From: Trileptium ribeirensis | Taxonomy: Eukaryota > Nematoda > Enoplea > Enoplida > Thoracostomopsidae | Direction of reading: 5' to 3' | NCBI GenBank assembly: GCA_030248225.1 | Contig: JASANE010028581.1 | Span: forward strand, 80,455-144,454 | Length of the DNA stretch: 64,000 bases | In this document: positions 49,061-60,540 of the stretch, one piece after another | Layout of the letters: the number at the start of each line of letters is the position of its first letter | Numbering within the stretch: the first letter of the stretch is position 1 | The notes under the pieces: generated by a model | Database searches by the model: none | The model's input: the letters and a program-made list of their open reading frames with translations, nothing else | What the model was told of the DNA's origin: nothing | Position numbers and translations under genes: made by a program

Positions 49061-50077
49061 ACGTATAATTTGCACATCAGTGACAAATATGCTTACAATG
49101 AATCAATAAATTAGTTTAAAAGCCTTTGCTCCACATGCTACATATATACTAAATATGGTAAGCTGGATGTGCTACATAGTGCTGCCTAACCAAACGTAGT
49201 TGGCGACGATGTAGCACATAACCGAATTTTGGAAACTCACGTAACTATGCAGGAGGTTTTCTGCTCACCCATGGACATACGCGAGCGTCTTTAGCATCAC
49301 CAGCGCAGCACCCTTGGGTCTAGGGCGCCGCAATTTCTTCTAGCGCCCGCCATCCATCTCCGAATAGTGTGCTGAGCCCCTGGCGGCCAGTCGGTATGGG
49401 GTTTTAAGACAGTGATGCTTCTTTGTGAATACACCAAACATGTCTGTACACGTTAACACCACAAACACTTGCTTACAATCATTTAAATTTAAATTCCAGC
49501 GATAATGTATTTTCACAGTCCCTACCTAAACCACAACAGTGTTGTTGTTCTTTAAATGAGTGCAATGTACATTCAGATGACACGACATCTGATAAATTAG
49601 GCAAATTTCTTCGCATATTTTGCGCAAAGCTTAGTGAGCAATTAAAGCAAATTTAAAGTTAATATAGAATGTTCCCACTGCGTCTCTAAAGAAAAAATAT
49701 CGACTCGGCTGAGTGGCAGCAGCTGTGCCATAAAACCGCAATAACATCAATTATTCTTAACCAGCTCGGTAGCTACGGGGTACAAGAGGGGTTCAGAACA
49801 AATTTAGCCACGCCGTCTTGAGATTCCTCCAGCCCACCCCCACACTTTAGGTTCTCCGGCCACGGGCCTGTATCCTACCAAACCAATGATAGTCACAACA
49901 ATTATATATGTGTTTTCAAGTTAGTAATAAATTTTGATATTGCCATTTATTTATTTTACTGGTTATCGACACGATTCGGCTAATTTCCAAAACTGTTGAA
50001 ACAGGCAATCAAAGCATAAACAGGTCGCTGTCCGACATTTGACACAGTGCCAAGAGCGACAATATACGTACTTTATA

Positions 50078-50474
50078 CCAAGAGTGCATTAGAGAAGAGT
50101 ATGACACATCCCTGCAGTTTAATGTTAGCCCGCGGTTGATAACGCGGGCGTTTTCGGCCTTACTCGGCCCCCAGTTTTAGGGGGTCGTCATGCATAGACC
50201 CCCTTCAGTTTTGAGGCGGGTCGGTGAGACCCCCAGTTTTGGATGGGCCGAATGAACCAGTAGCTGCTAATAATCCGATCCTCCTCTAAAAAACTAGGCG
50301 TACGACCGACCCTCCTCAAAACTGGAAGTGGGTCCGGCTACCCTCCTAAAACTGGGTTGTCTGCGCATGACGACCCCCTAAAGTTGGGGTCAGGCCGAAA
50401 ACGCCCGCGTCTTCAAACACGGGCTAACTTTAGAGTGCAGGGAAGTGCCATACTCTTCTCTAATGTACTCTTGA
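50078..50474. mobile_element. Long inverted repeat (foldback MITE), about 397 bp
   Basis: The left edge CCAAGAGTGCATTAGAGAAG is mirrored at the right edge, where CTTCTCTAATGTACTCTTG is its near-perfect complement. The pairing continues inward through CATCCCTGCA / TGCAGGGA, GTTAGCCCG / CGGGCTAAC, CGGGCGTTTTCGGCC / GGCCGAAAACGCCCG and several CCCCCAGTTTTAGGGGG-like segments. The arms are about 185 nt each with a short loop. The element would fold into a single long hairpin. Flanks suggest a short TA/ATA duplication. There is no coding sequence. Confidence 0.92.
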
Positions 50475-50549
50475 TAATACTAATACATATGTACCGCAAT
50501 AGTTGCCACAGCAGCAGCCACTACGTATAGACACGTCAGATACTCTCAT

Positions 50550-50620
50550 CAGGGCGTAGCCAGAAATTTCTACATCAGGGACGACATTTGCTATGCGGGG
50601 CACAGCTTAACCAAACCGAA
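50550..50620 (+). mobile_element. Fragment of the CAGGG-CGTAG MITE family
   Basis: It begins CAGGGCGTAGCCAGAAATTTC, matching the start of the elements at 22219 and 56240, but similarity is lost within about 70 bp. A truncated 5' end is the simplest reading. Confidence 0.4.
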
Positions 50621-50938
50621 CGCACATAAACATATATATATATCTCACATTCCTGTCATATCGACGGGGGGATGCTACGCACGCACATAAATATGTCCTG
50701 AATGTGTTGATTTTACATAACGCAAAGTCATTACATTGGCTGACGATGACGTTGACCTTTTATATTCTTTCACCATACAATACATTTTACGGTTTAGTTA
50801 TTAAACACGGGTCATGCCGATTTACCGTCCACCCGGATCATGTCAATGGGTGGTCATATAAATTATCCGTTTTCTATGCCTAAGTCTATGTCCAGATTGG
50901 CCCCTCGATTGTACATTCACTACCTGTTTGCCATTTAA

Positions 50939-51666
50939 ATTTATATATAATTGGTACTAGCTAGTATATAGTTACTCCTAATATACTAACGTCTTGCTCC
51001 CATATTGTTACTACTAAACGTAATAAATTACATAACGTAAGCGGATCATTAGTCAAAGTATATTATATCTTATTTAAGCATACATTATATATATTTCAAC
51101 TAAATATTTAATCAATTTATATTATACGTACTAAGTATCATGTTTTAGACATTTGATGTCAAATCCACCTTTACAAAAAGCTACCTTGGTAAAAACTAGC
51201 AAATTAATTGGTAATATCACCTAATTATCAGGGAATAACCGGAACCAAAATTTACCGGAAGCGGAACCAGCAACCGGAACCGGAACCGGAACCGGAACCG
51301 ACATTTATATATAATTGGTACTAGCTAGTATATAGTTACTCCTAATATACTAACGTCTTGCTCCCATATTGTTACTACTAAACGTAATAAATTACATAAC
51401 GTAAGCGGATCATTAGTCAAAGTATATTATATCTTATTTAAGCATACATTATATATATTTCAACTAAATATTTAATCAATTTATATTATACGTACTAAGT
51501 ATCATGTTTTAGACATTTGATGTCAAATCCACCTTTACAAAAAGCTACCTTGGTAAAAACTAGCAAATTAATTGGTAATATCACCTAATTATCAGGGAAT
51601 AACCGGAACCAAAATTTACCGGAAGCGGAACCAGCAACCGGAACCGTCCATTTAAACCGGATCTGG
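50939..51666. repeat. Tandem duplication of hAT copy D terminus plus flank, 364-bp period
   Basis: A 364-bp unit starting ATTTATATATAATTGG at 50939 is repeated from 51303. Each unit has about 282 bp of family R host sequence, the octamer CTAATTAT (51221-51228 and 51585-51592) and the first part of the element from CAGGGAATAACC (51229 and 51593). The first unit ends in an expanded ACCGGA/CCGGAA run, and the junction lies there. In the second unit the element continues to full length. Confidence 0.96.
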
Positions 51667-52792
51667 AACCGGAACCGGAACCGGAACCTGGTCTTCGAAA
51701 TTTATATATAGTAAAACAGATGATGGAAGAAATAAAGGTATGGTGGATTTAAAATGCATTAAAAATAACTTTTACATTAAAGTTAATGTATTGCGATGGT
51801 ATTATTGCCTTTCTGAAACTTTAAAGAGACTGAGGAAGGTAATAATGTTTGATCAAATTATCGATCAAATATGTCGTTTTTGGACATTCAGAGCAAAAAA
51901 ATGTCTTCCACTATACACCGTTGCGTATACTGCGTCAAATCGAATGTGCTTACAAAGCTTGGAGCGTAGAATACACACTTTCGCTCTGTCTCCAGTCGCT
52001 TCCCTTTACTACACATACGTTTGTTGCATGTTCTTCTGTAGGAAACTTAAAATTATTGGTTTATATGATTCTAAGAGAAAATAATAGATAGAAGGTAATT
52101 TTCTGATCAGTGGTCAGAGACACTGTTTAGGCTTTCGTTGGACAAACAGTGCCCGTCAGTTAGATCATAATGATGATAACTTTATAATCAGAATGCTATA
52201 AATGAGACACATTGTGATGCTGCTCGCACAGTTTCAATAAATACAGTTCTTTGCCAAGAAAGCAGTTTCTAGCTGCGTTGCAGATAACGTTAGTTTACTT
52301 CAATTTAGACTGGTTTACCAAGTTTACAAGCGCATTGTCGGGTTCTTGAAGCAATTTATGTTAGCCAAGCATACCCTAAGTACTTCTGCGTTAGCCATAC
52401 TCTGTTACCGAATTGGACCGGCTTAATTGAAACGTACCGCACAGACTTCTGGATGTGTAAAGTAGCTGCTACAAGCATCGACCTGGCTTTGATTTAACAA
52501 ACTCCTGCAGGTTATTATGAAAAATTCCTGCTCAAATTATGTGCCCTACTTACGTTTCACACGGCTAATTGGTTAGTTAATCTTTTCTCTTGCTTGGTTG
52601 TATTGGAGCTTGATCATTGTATAATATATATTACATATGTTTGGATTACAGGATGAAGGAAAAAACATGGAAAATTTCAAACAAAATTTTTAAACCGGAA
52701 TTCCGGTTCCGGTATGGTTTTTGCCCTTTGCCGGAACCGGAACCGGAACACGATTTTCGCCGGAACCGGAACCGGAATTCCGGTTACTCCCT
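51593..52792 (+). mobile_element. hAT-like non-autonomous element, copy D
   Basis: The 1200-bp copy runs from CAGGGAATAACCGG to CCGGTTACTCCCTG. It is flanked by CTAATTAT (51585-51592) and CTAATGAT (52793-52800), 7 of 8 identical. It is collinear with copies A, B and C and inserted in a copy of repeat family R, which continues on both sides. The interior frame at 51740-52084 reappears in shifted forms in other copies and shows no transposase motif. Confidence 0.93.
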
Positions 52793-53455
52793 GCTAATGA
52801 TGTAACTAATTAGCCAACACGATAAAATCATAGATGTTTAAGTCACATATTCATGATCAGCGATGTCAAAAACGCCCGAGTGCCAAAAATCTGCAATTTT
52901 AAGGTGATTTTAAACTTTGCATATTATTACCTAATTAACTAATTGATTACTTAGCCAATTAGCATATACGGCCAAGTGTTAAAGCTTAAGAAATATCATA
53001 TTCGTGATCAGCGTCATAGAAAACCCCGTGTGGATTTTTTCCATTGCAGAGCACTTTGAAAGTTTTCAAAAAATTAGCTAATGATCAATTAGTAATTAGC
53101 TAATGAATCACCTAATTAGAATATTGTTAACATCCCCGAATAGTAATAAACACCAGATTCATAATCAGAACAGCGAGATATAATATAGGCACCAAAATAA
53201 TAGCTTAACAATAATTATTCATTGAAAAATAACCATTTCTTTGTTTGAAAATGCTAAAAATAGGCTGATACGCTTAACTAATTAGTTAATTATTAATTAA
53301 GTAAAGCAAATTTTGACAAAATCTGTCCGATATTAGGCCTTTCAAACAAAAAAGTTTTTAATCGGCCTAATAGTTATTGTGGAGTTCAACGGACGGACAG
53401 ACAATGCCGAATTTTCCCCCTCCGACGAAAACAAAAACGCTTCGCTTAATAAATA
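52793..53455 (+). repeat. Unnamed dispersed repeat, family R, copy 2 (3' part)
   Basis: This continues family R across the hAT copy D insertion, aligning with 45540-46090. It shares AACTAATTAGCC, CATATTCGTGATCAGCG, AAAATTAGCTAATGA, CACCAAAATAATAGCTTA, GTTCAACGGACGGACAGACA and CAAAAACGCTTCGCTTAATA. The 5' part is at 51010-51228 and again at 51374-51592. Confidence 0.85.
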
Positions 53456-54356
53456 GAAAGCTTTATATGAAACGAAAATTCAGATTATACGTTTAAAATT
53501 GTGTTGTGAGATATACATACATATCGTGTGACACAAATGTCTTTATATTAAATTTGATAACGAATATAACACAGTACATGCATTAGGACGGAACGCGACT
53601 TAGTGAATAAGCTCCGCTAGATAGTATGCGTTCAATATTCGTATTTGTAATTTGAATATCAGTATTTGGAGCTCAGCATACTGAGAAACATTGCAAAAGC
53701 ATGTCGCGTGAACAAGACTTACAATCGCAAACTAGATAACATGTAGCATACTATTACATTCTATTACCGACGCAATTAAAGCCGTAAAATATTTATAATT
53801 TATTTCTAACGATTGCCAACGAAATAGATTCATGTATATTATTTCTCTTCTTCTTATGTTAATTAAAATTTATTGCAAAATTTAAATCAACAGAACTTTC
53901 GAATAAATATAATATTGTTCGTCATTTCCTAAAGATACCCGGAGCCCCGAAATTCGTCAATTTTTAACATATTATAGCGATAATTTTGGTATCTTTTGAT
54001 CTAGCTCTGATTTCAATACCAAGACGGCTAGAATGGAATACAAAATTATCTATTTATTAGAAAATATTTCAAAACTAATCGGTACCACTGATAACACAAA
54101 ACAGGAATAAACTGTCATATATAATAAAATTGTCATAAAAATTTTATAGCATATACCAAATGTAAATTTTCCAATCCGTCTCGATAAGCTGAGCCTAAAG
54201 ATGCCACAATTAAAGATGTATATATCTTTCAAATTGTGGAATTTCTGGTTTGGGTTACCGAAGGCTAAAGGATGAGAATCGAAACTGCCACAATATACAT
54301 AAAACAATGCAAATATATATATATACGAAAACATAATAAAAACACACATAGCTTAC

Positions 54357-54447
54357 CTTTTTTCGCATAGCCACCACGAACAAAGACCGTGCCGACAAAG
54401 CAAAACATCCAAAGCACAACCGGTAACGCCTGCTTAGGTCGCGCCAT
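54357..54447 (-). CDS. Eph: Signal-peptide exon, probable first coding exon of Eph
   Basis: From ATG at 54447-54445, 30 codons plus one base run to a strong donor GTAAGC. The peptide begins MARPKQALPVVLWMFCFVGT: a short basic start, a hydrophobic core of about 17 residues and then a polar stretch with G, Y and K, which is a classic secretory signal. The start context ACAATGG has A at -3 and G at +4, and an in-frame stop lies 27 bases upstream, so the start is well supported. It is on the same strand as the Eph exons, with no other gene between, and Eph receptors are type I membrane proteins with this exon layout. The link to Eph is inferred, because the next exon was not found. Confidence 0.6.
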
Positions 54448-56239
54448 TGTCGAAATCAAACGAACAATACTTTAGTTCATTGCAATAGTTAACAGTAGCA
54501 AATACAATAGTCAAACTTGATAGAATACAAATTTAATTCGTTATTTGATTGAAGACCCGGTTTTTTTACCAATTTATTTCGTTCACAGTCCCCGTCAAAA
54601 GCTGAATCAACTTGATCGATTCCTTTCGTCGTTTCTCGAAATCGACATTTCTCGACAATCTTGAATTAAGGACACTTTTCTTGGCCACGTGCAGAGATCA
54701 GCGATAATTATTAAAAGTTATTTGGTTGAATTTCACTACAGAATTCTTCATGTACATCATCGACGTACACACTTAGTGGTTTTTCAATGAATTCGAGTTC
54801 AATATTTACTCCAGTCTCATCAATTAGAAATGGCGCGGTATATACAAGCAATAACAAATGCAGATTTATCTATATATACAATTACTACCTTATTAGACAA
54901 TATGATTTTCAGCAATCGTTCGCTACTCCACTAAAGTCAGTACCAATCTCAATTTATGTTGAAACTATTGGTCACAGCCGAAAAATAAGTAGCATTATAC
55001 AGTTCGACTTGAGGTTCCGCTTTGAACTTTGAGATAATTTGCATAAATTGATCAATTATCCTGTTATTGTAATTGATATTGTCAATATAAGCATGTTGAA
55101 ACGCTGATGAACATTATTGTTATATCAGTAAATTCTTAATATAATATAGATACATATGTTTACTGTATATACATGGATATGGGATTCAAAATATACAATA
55201 TCCTAGATCTAGAACGAAAATAAATAAAAATATAATCCATCAATAAACATATACACATATTTCAGATGCAATCAAAGAAACTTTTTCTGTCGGAACTGCG
55301 GTCCTTTTGGCGCTGACAAAGTCAAAATTTCGTTCGTACAGACACGAAAATTTTTTTCAACCTTCTACATAAGTCCACTGAGGCTTATTCTTAAAGGTAG
55401 TTTTCACTTACATAAAACTTAGAGGCATGTTATCCTAGAACATATTAAAAACTACAGTCTCTGTCAGTGCCAAATTTCTGTTGTGGTGTGATGATTCTCA
55501 CAGATGTGGTCCGGTGCAGCGATTCGTTCCGTGGCGGTCCATAGCTATCAATTGATGTTTGCTTATTTTGAAGAAATGGAATGGAATAAAATATAGGTTA
55601 CAGCGAGGAGTAGGGGAAAGTTGATATATATATTTCTTATCGACATTATTCAGACGCAACAATGAACGAGTCTATATGTATGACCCCCAGATGGATGAAA
55701 AACGAGCTGTACAATTGGCGTCGATTACGCAGCATTTTTGGACAGAACTCATAGTATCTTAAACACAAAGCTTGGTACACAATTATATACATATATATAC
55801 GTTTACGAGGAACCAAGTAAATACCAAAATTCATCAATCCAGCGGCAATTTGTGAAGAGCAAAGGCTGACAAAAACATTCTTATTGAGTTAAACGCGATT
55901 CGCGAAAAATCCGCTCACTTTGCGGAAAGACAATTTTTGAGCTGTGAAAATATAGATTGTGATGTCACGAAAAAGCCTCTAAATCACCAAAAATCTTATC
56001 CAACCAAAGCAATTAAATAAATAGGAGGTAATGTTTCATAAGCAAAGCGATCCTAACAGGAAAATGAACTGTTTCGGAGTAAACAGATGAGATGACGAAT
56101 AACAGAGGGACCATAAGAGCTATGTGTATAACTTCTAAAAGACGGCGCCACACGAGTCTTAAACCTCAAAATAAATTAAATTAACAAGCAAACGGGACTC
56201 AGCGGAATAATCAAAGTATAATCTGTTAACCCAAGGAGA

Positions 56240-56570
56240 CAGGGAAGTAGCTAGGATTTCGAAAACCTGGATCCAGTCCCACTTACGTCGGGAAAAGGGG
56301 TACCACAATTTATTTTTTATCTTTCCCACACAGTTGCCTACTATATATAGAAGATGGTCCACATCGGCTCCGTCGACAAACAGTTTTAGTATTGGCATTA
56401 TTTCATATAAAATGAGTGAATTCTTGCATAAGTTACCTTGAGATTACAACATTTGTGATGTAATTCAAGCTTTCTTTCGACGCATGGCAAAGATAAAACA
56501 ATTCAGGTTACCGACATACTGTGACCCTATCCACCGCCATTTCCTTAGCGACAAGCAACTTTGTGCCCAG
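56240..56570 (+). mobile_element. hAT-like MITE, CAGGG(A/G)CGTAG family, diverged
   Basis: It starts CAGGGAAGTAGCTAGGATTTCG and follows the order seen at 33513-33843: CAGTCCCACTTACGTCGG, CACACAGTTGCCTA, CTCCGTCGACAAACAGTTTTAG and GATGTAATTCAAGCTTTCTTTCGACG. The 3' end is not well defined (around 56560), and no target duplication was recognised. Confidence 0.65.
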
Positions 56571-58286
56571 CCGGCCATCGCAGAAATACAAATGAGTAGA
56601 CCTTGACGAAACCACAATTAATCTACTCATACGATTCATGTATGGCGTACGGGCAATTGTACTGTTGTTAAAACAAAAGTTAATGTAAAAATGTACATCA
56701 ACAACAGAGTTGACGAATTATGGTGACAGCTTTCACTACCAATTGTGAAAATACCGAAACAAATAATGTTATAAAATTTACAATAAAGATTCAACTCGAA
56801 CATCTTGAAACGTTCGTCGTCGAAACACGAGTGAATGAGTATCAACCACTCCTGCTAAACAAATTTCACCACAACTAAGGAATTTGTGATTGTCGCTTCA
56901 AAACATCAAATCAAGCAATCGCCATATCTCACCTTCCAGGAATAAAACCACGCACATACATAGCTATCTCTTTCCCTCATTCTTCGACCGACTGCACTGA
57001 GTCTTTCTTGACTCCAAGCGTCTACAACAACCACCACTCCACTGAGTCAATATTGTGGTCACAGGCCTCGCACATAGTGTAAGTGCTCATAATTGTCAAT
57101 GAAAGTAAGCGATGTAAAACTTGCTCGGCGCCAGCACCTATATAATTCTTCATGTTCAACAACGTCATTTAAAACACCAAACTACGCAAATGCATGCATT
57201 AAACAGCCATATCGACAATATATAAATTATCAAAACGCTCAAAGTACGCGAATGTTTCGATGAATTTTGTCTTTCTTTCGCTCGCTCACCGTTACTACTG
57301 CCTCAACACCGTATAAACGACGATTTTACAATAAATAATGATGATAAGTACGTTGAGAGAAATACGGAGTTGCAGCAGTAATAAAAGTCCACGATACAGC
57401 CGCACTAGTAAACTCTTCAATCTATATACAAAACAAAACGGTATTTAACAATTTACTATATATTCCGTTATCACATAAATGAAATCTTCTGTCAGTTGTA
57501 GAAAGAAGAACACAACTACAACAGTTAAGTATGACAAAAACATGGTTTCAATACGTATTTTTATAGCTACCTGGCAAAGTTGTAGCCCTCGGGTGGGGTC
57601 TAGAGAGTCTAGAGCCTCTTTTAATTACACAAATTATTATCTTTGTCAAGTCGTCGAAAGAAAACTTAAATTGTGTCAAAAAATTTCCTAATCTTAAGCT
57701 ACGTACGTCTCTTTTACAACAAATTCAAAGTTTTTATGTGTGCGCATAACTAAATACATTTATGAATTTTACAAAAATAGCCTCTGTCGTTTGAAATTTT
57801 TGTTGAATCTATTTTAGACTCCCAGATAGCCATGTGAATAGAATTGGGAGTCCTTTAAATCTTCGCTACGCCACCGCGATCAGGACCGAAGGGTTTGTTT
57901 TTTGTACAAAATTCGGTGCATATATATACAAAGCTTCACAGAAATGTTAAACATACACAACTTTGCCTTAGGCGGTATTAACTCTTAAGTTGATGAAAAA
58001 GAAAAAATAAACGAATGTCATAATAAAATCAAGTAAGATGCAGGTATTAATTTATCCGAACACGTGGTGGAGTGAAACCGCAGTTGTTTGATCGTTATTT
58101 GAAGGAATATACCTGGCGACAACAATTTAAAGACAATCCTCAAGGGGAATTTTTCGCTCAACTACATGCTCTTTATCCATTATAAATGTAAGATATCTTG
58201 CATTTGTCTATAATAGTCAATAATCTTCTAATAGTCAATAGCAAAATATACTTAGCCTAAGCCTAAGACTGAGCCTAAGCCTAAGT

Positions 58287-58306
58287 CGGGGGGCTGCCGC
58301 CCCCCG
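58287..58306. other. Perfect GC-only stem-loop
   Basis: CGGGGGGC and GCCCCCCG pair as an 8-bp stem around the loop TGCC, followed by GAACCCCCCGC. It directly follows the GCCTAA repeat tract. Its placement suggests an element end, but it may be chance; it is not a bacterial terminator context. Confidence 0.4.
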
Positions 58307-60292
58307 AACCCCCCGCACTAAGCTGTTACTCCCACAAAGCAAATTTCTCAAATTTCATTTTTTATAAATTCACGTATTTGCCCATAATTTCTTACAATAT
58401 CAAAATTTTGCAACGAAATTGCCTCCATTCAACTCCTCTCGTCATTCCGCGTCTAACGGTATATAATATGTCCATGTTATTACGAAAAAATTTTTTTTCA
58501 TTTTTTTCCATAATTACGGAATTACCCTGCATCACTTACCCACATTGCCCCAACTTCCCCATCACTAAACTTTATAACGATTTTTTGTTATCATATGAAA
58601 GCCTATTAAATTCCACATTGTATGGTGAAGAGCTCATCCAAATCCGTCACTCCTTTCAAAAGTTAGTCAATTTTCTAAAAATCGTCACTTTTTAAAATGT
58701 TCATTTTTTGAAAAACCCCTTTTTAGGGGTACCCTGGGGACTTACCCTTTGACCCTAGAGCCTCAAAACCATTCTAAATCGAAAGAGCGGACGTTTTTTA
58801 CCCATGGGGGGATTAAGGGGGGGTAGAATTTTTGAGCGAAGCGAAGGCGGCTTAAGTTTGAAAAAAAGCCTCCAAAAGCCAAAAAGCAACCCATCCTAAA
58901 TCATAGAATAATGAGTTCAACATCAAGGTTTATGTTCCCAAAAGGGGCGAACCTGATCACGAAGTGATCTCTTTTGGGGGTGAGAGATGATTGGGGGTAC
59001 AGAGACTATGGGGGCATAGTTTCCAAAAGATGGGTGCTATAGCAAGCGTAAAATAATTTTTCCCCCCCAACTGGGATTGGGCCAAAATATTTTAGTATAA
59101 AGTGTCTGTAGGACCATGAAACAAGTGTATTTTCTATGATCAATTCTATTTTGTCAAGTATACATAGCCACGCGTATTTGCATATATTAAGATGCTAGTG
59201 TATAACACAAAAATGCGGAAAATTGTATGCTTACAACCGTTTCTGCCAAAAACGCAGTATCAAGTAAAAATGCACAGCGAAATCTATAAAACACAATATT
59301 TGCACAGCTTAAATTCTGAAAAAACCCGTTACTGAAAAGAACACTTTTCAGCGGCGGACTCTTCGTTGCTATACAACTGAACCCACAATTTTAGGAATTG
59401 GGTAATAAATCTTCATATTTGCAAACGTTCCAACGCAACTACGTACTAAGTTCGAAGCTTTGATTATATTTTAGACCACAATTTGTATAGTATGTTTTTA
59501 TTATTTCTAAGTATTAGATGTATAGTTAACGTTTAAAATGTTTAGTCCACGGCTTGATGCTTAACGTTTTGGTTTAAAGAAATATAGTTTTTCGTAACAC
59601 TATTGCTGCAAAAATCAGAGAAAACATGTAAACTACAGCCGCCTCAGTATAACATCAAACAGAACCCAATGCGGCCACTAAATCGAACATGAGAAAGTTT
59701 GACACGATAATCATTGAATATACATTCGAAACTATAATATATCATCAAACACATAAGACAAAATTATTAAGCCATTACAAATCGTACTACAGGTCAATAT
59801 AAATAATAATAACGTTTTACCACGGCATCAATGTTTGTCGACTGTAGAATAAAATTTTCCCAAAAAACAGCAAATGATGATAATTACGACATTACACGAA
59901 GCTCTCAATCGTGTTATAACAGCAACGGTTTTATTTCGAAATTCCGTTCTCAAACATTCTTTTGTCTGGTTTAAAAAAAGACAGCTATATATATATATAC
60001 ACTAACTAGTCTAAGAGACACAACGAATTTTCAATTTTTTTTGAAACGCCAATCACATTATAGCAAACCTTGAGTATACTTTAACCCGTTTATTTGTAAA
60101 TAAATGTTCGTGAGTCTGTCTGTATTTCGTAATAGCAGTTATACAATTCCCGTTAAGTGATGAAAATAATGTATTATTACCGACAACCTAAGTGGTGTCT
60201 TAACAACGCACCCATTTTCAATGTAGAGATTCATTTCATAATAAATCTAAGATTATTTTTTTCAAATTACATCAATTTCTACATCTGTGCTC

Positions 60293-60466
60293 ATGGACAT
60301 CACACTATATGATGACCTTAAAATTGGGCCGACCAACTTTCCATCAAACGAAAAAAAAAGAAAACACAAGCTAAAACCTAAAAAGAAAGCCAAAAGAGAA
60401 ATCGATGATTGCCAAAAAAATTCGCAAAGAACTCCTTGGAACATCTTAAACAAGACGACTAAATGA
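60293..60466 (+). CDS. Small Lys-rich open frame, 57 codons, uncertain
   Basis: The frame from ATG 60293 to TGA 60464-60466 reads MDITLYDDLKIGPTNFPSNE, then a strongly basic KKRKHKLKPKKKAKRE segment, then a polar C-terminus containing TPWNILNK. The acidic/polar start and lysine block differ from the hydrophobic Ile/Tyr frames typical of spurious ORFs here. I recognise no family. It could be a real short exon or gene with a nuclear-localisation-like stretch, part of an old LINE linker (a LINE follows at 60.9 kb), or chance in purine-rich DNA. There is no supporting splice or poly(A) signal. Confidence 0.25.
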   Translation: MDITLYDDLKIGPTNFPSNEKKRKHKLKPKKKAKREIDDCQKNSQRTPWNILNKTTK

Positions 60467-60540
60467 CTTTACAAATATTTATGTTAGCCCCTTGAAGCAC
60501 GAACAAATATTCAGTTCGTATATTGTTGTGTAAACTTCGG

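Larger units (their letters stand above)
41939..54356 (-). other. Long Eph intron region, 12.4 kb, one exon not located
   Basis: This interval separates the signal-peptide exon (ending phase 1, donor GTAAGC) from the WTEES exon (starting phase 0). A short exon of length 2 modulo 3, coding for the first strands of the domain, is required by family structure. I scanned the minus strand for L-L/I-D ... L-x-W ... Y-P and did not find a convincing match, so it may have unusual residues. Apart from the repeats listed separately, 43000-44960, 46100-48530, 49070-50070 and 53460-54350 contain nothing I recognise. Confidence 0.6.
54448..60292. other. Anonymous AT-rich DNA upstream of Eph
   Basis: The proximal part should contain the Eph promoter and 5' UTR, but no core promoter element could be singled out in such TA-rich DNA. 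No gene was recognised. The plus-strand frame 58378-58695 lies on a pyrimidine-rich strand and has no domain. GCCTAA-type repeats occur at 58253-58285 and, more degenerate, at 44225-44280. G-rich runs occur at 58790-59070. Confidence 0.5.

Noticed and set aside
53985..54200. Missing Eph exon candidates with ELDQK and LIETDW on the minus strand
   Set aside because: Neither keeps the required phase (start phase 1, end phase 0) together with acceptor and donor sites and the L-x-W...YP pattern.
58378..58695. 105-codon plus-strand frame
   Set aside because: Pyrimidine-rich strand without stops by composition; no domain, and surrounded by G-rich low-complexity sequence.
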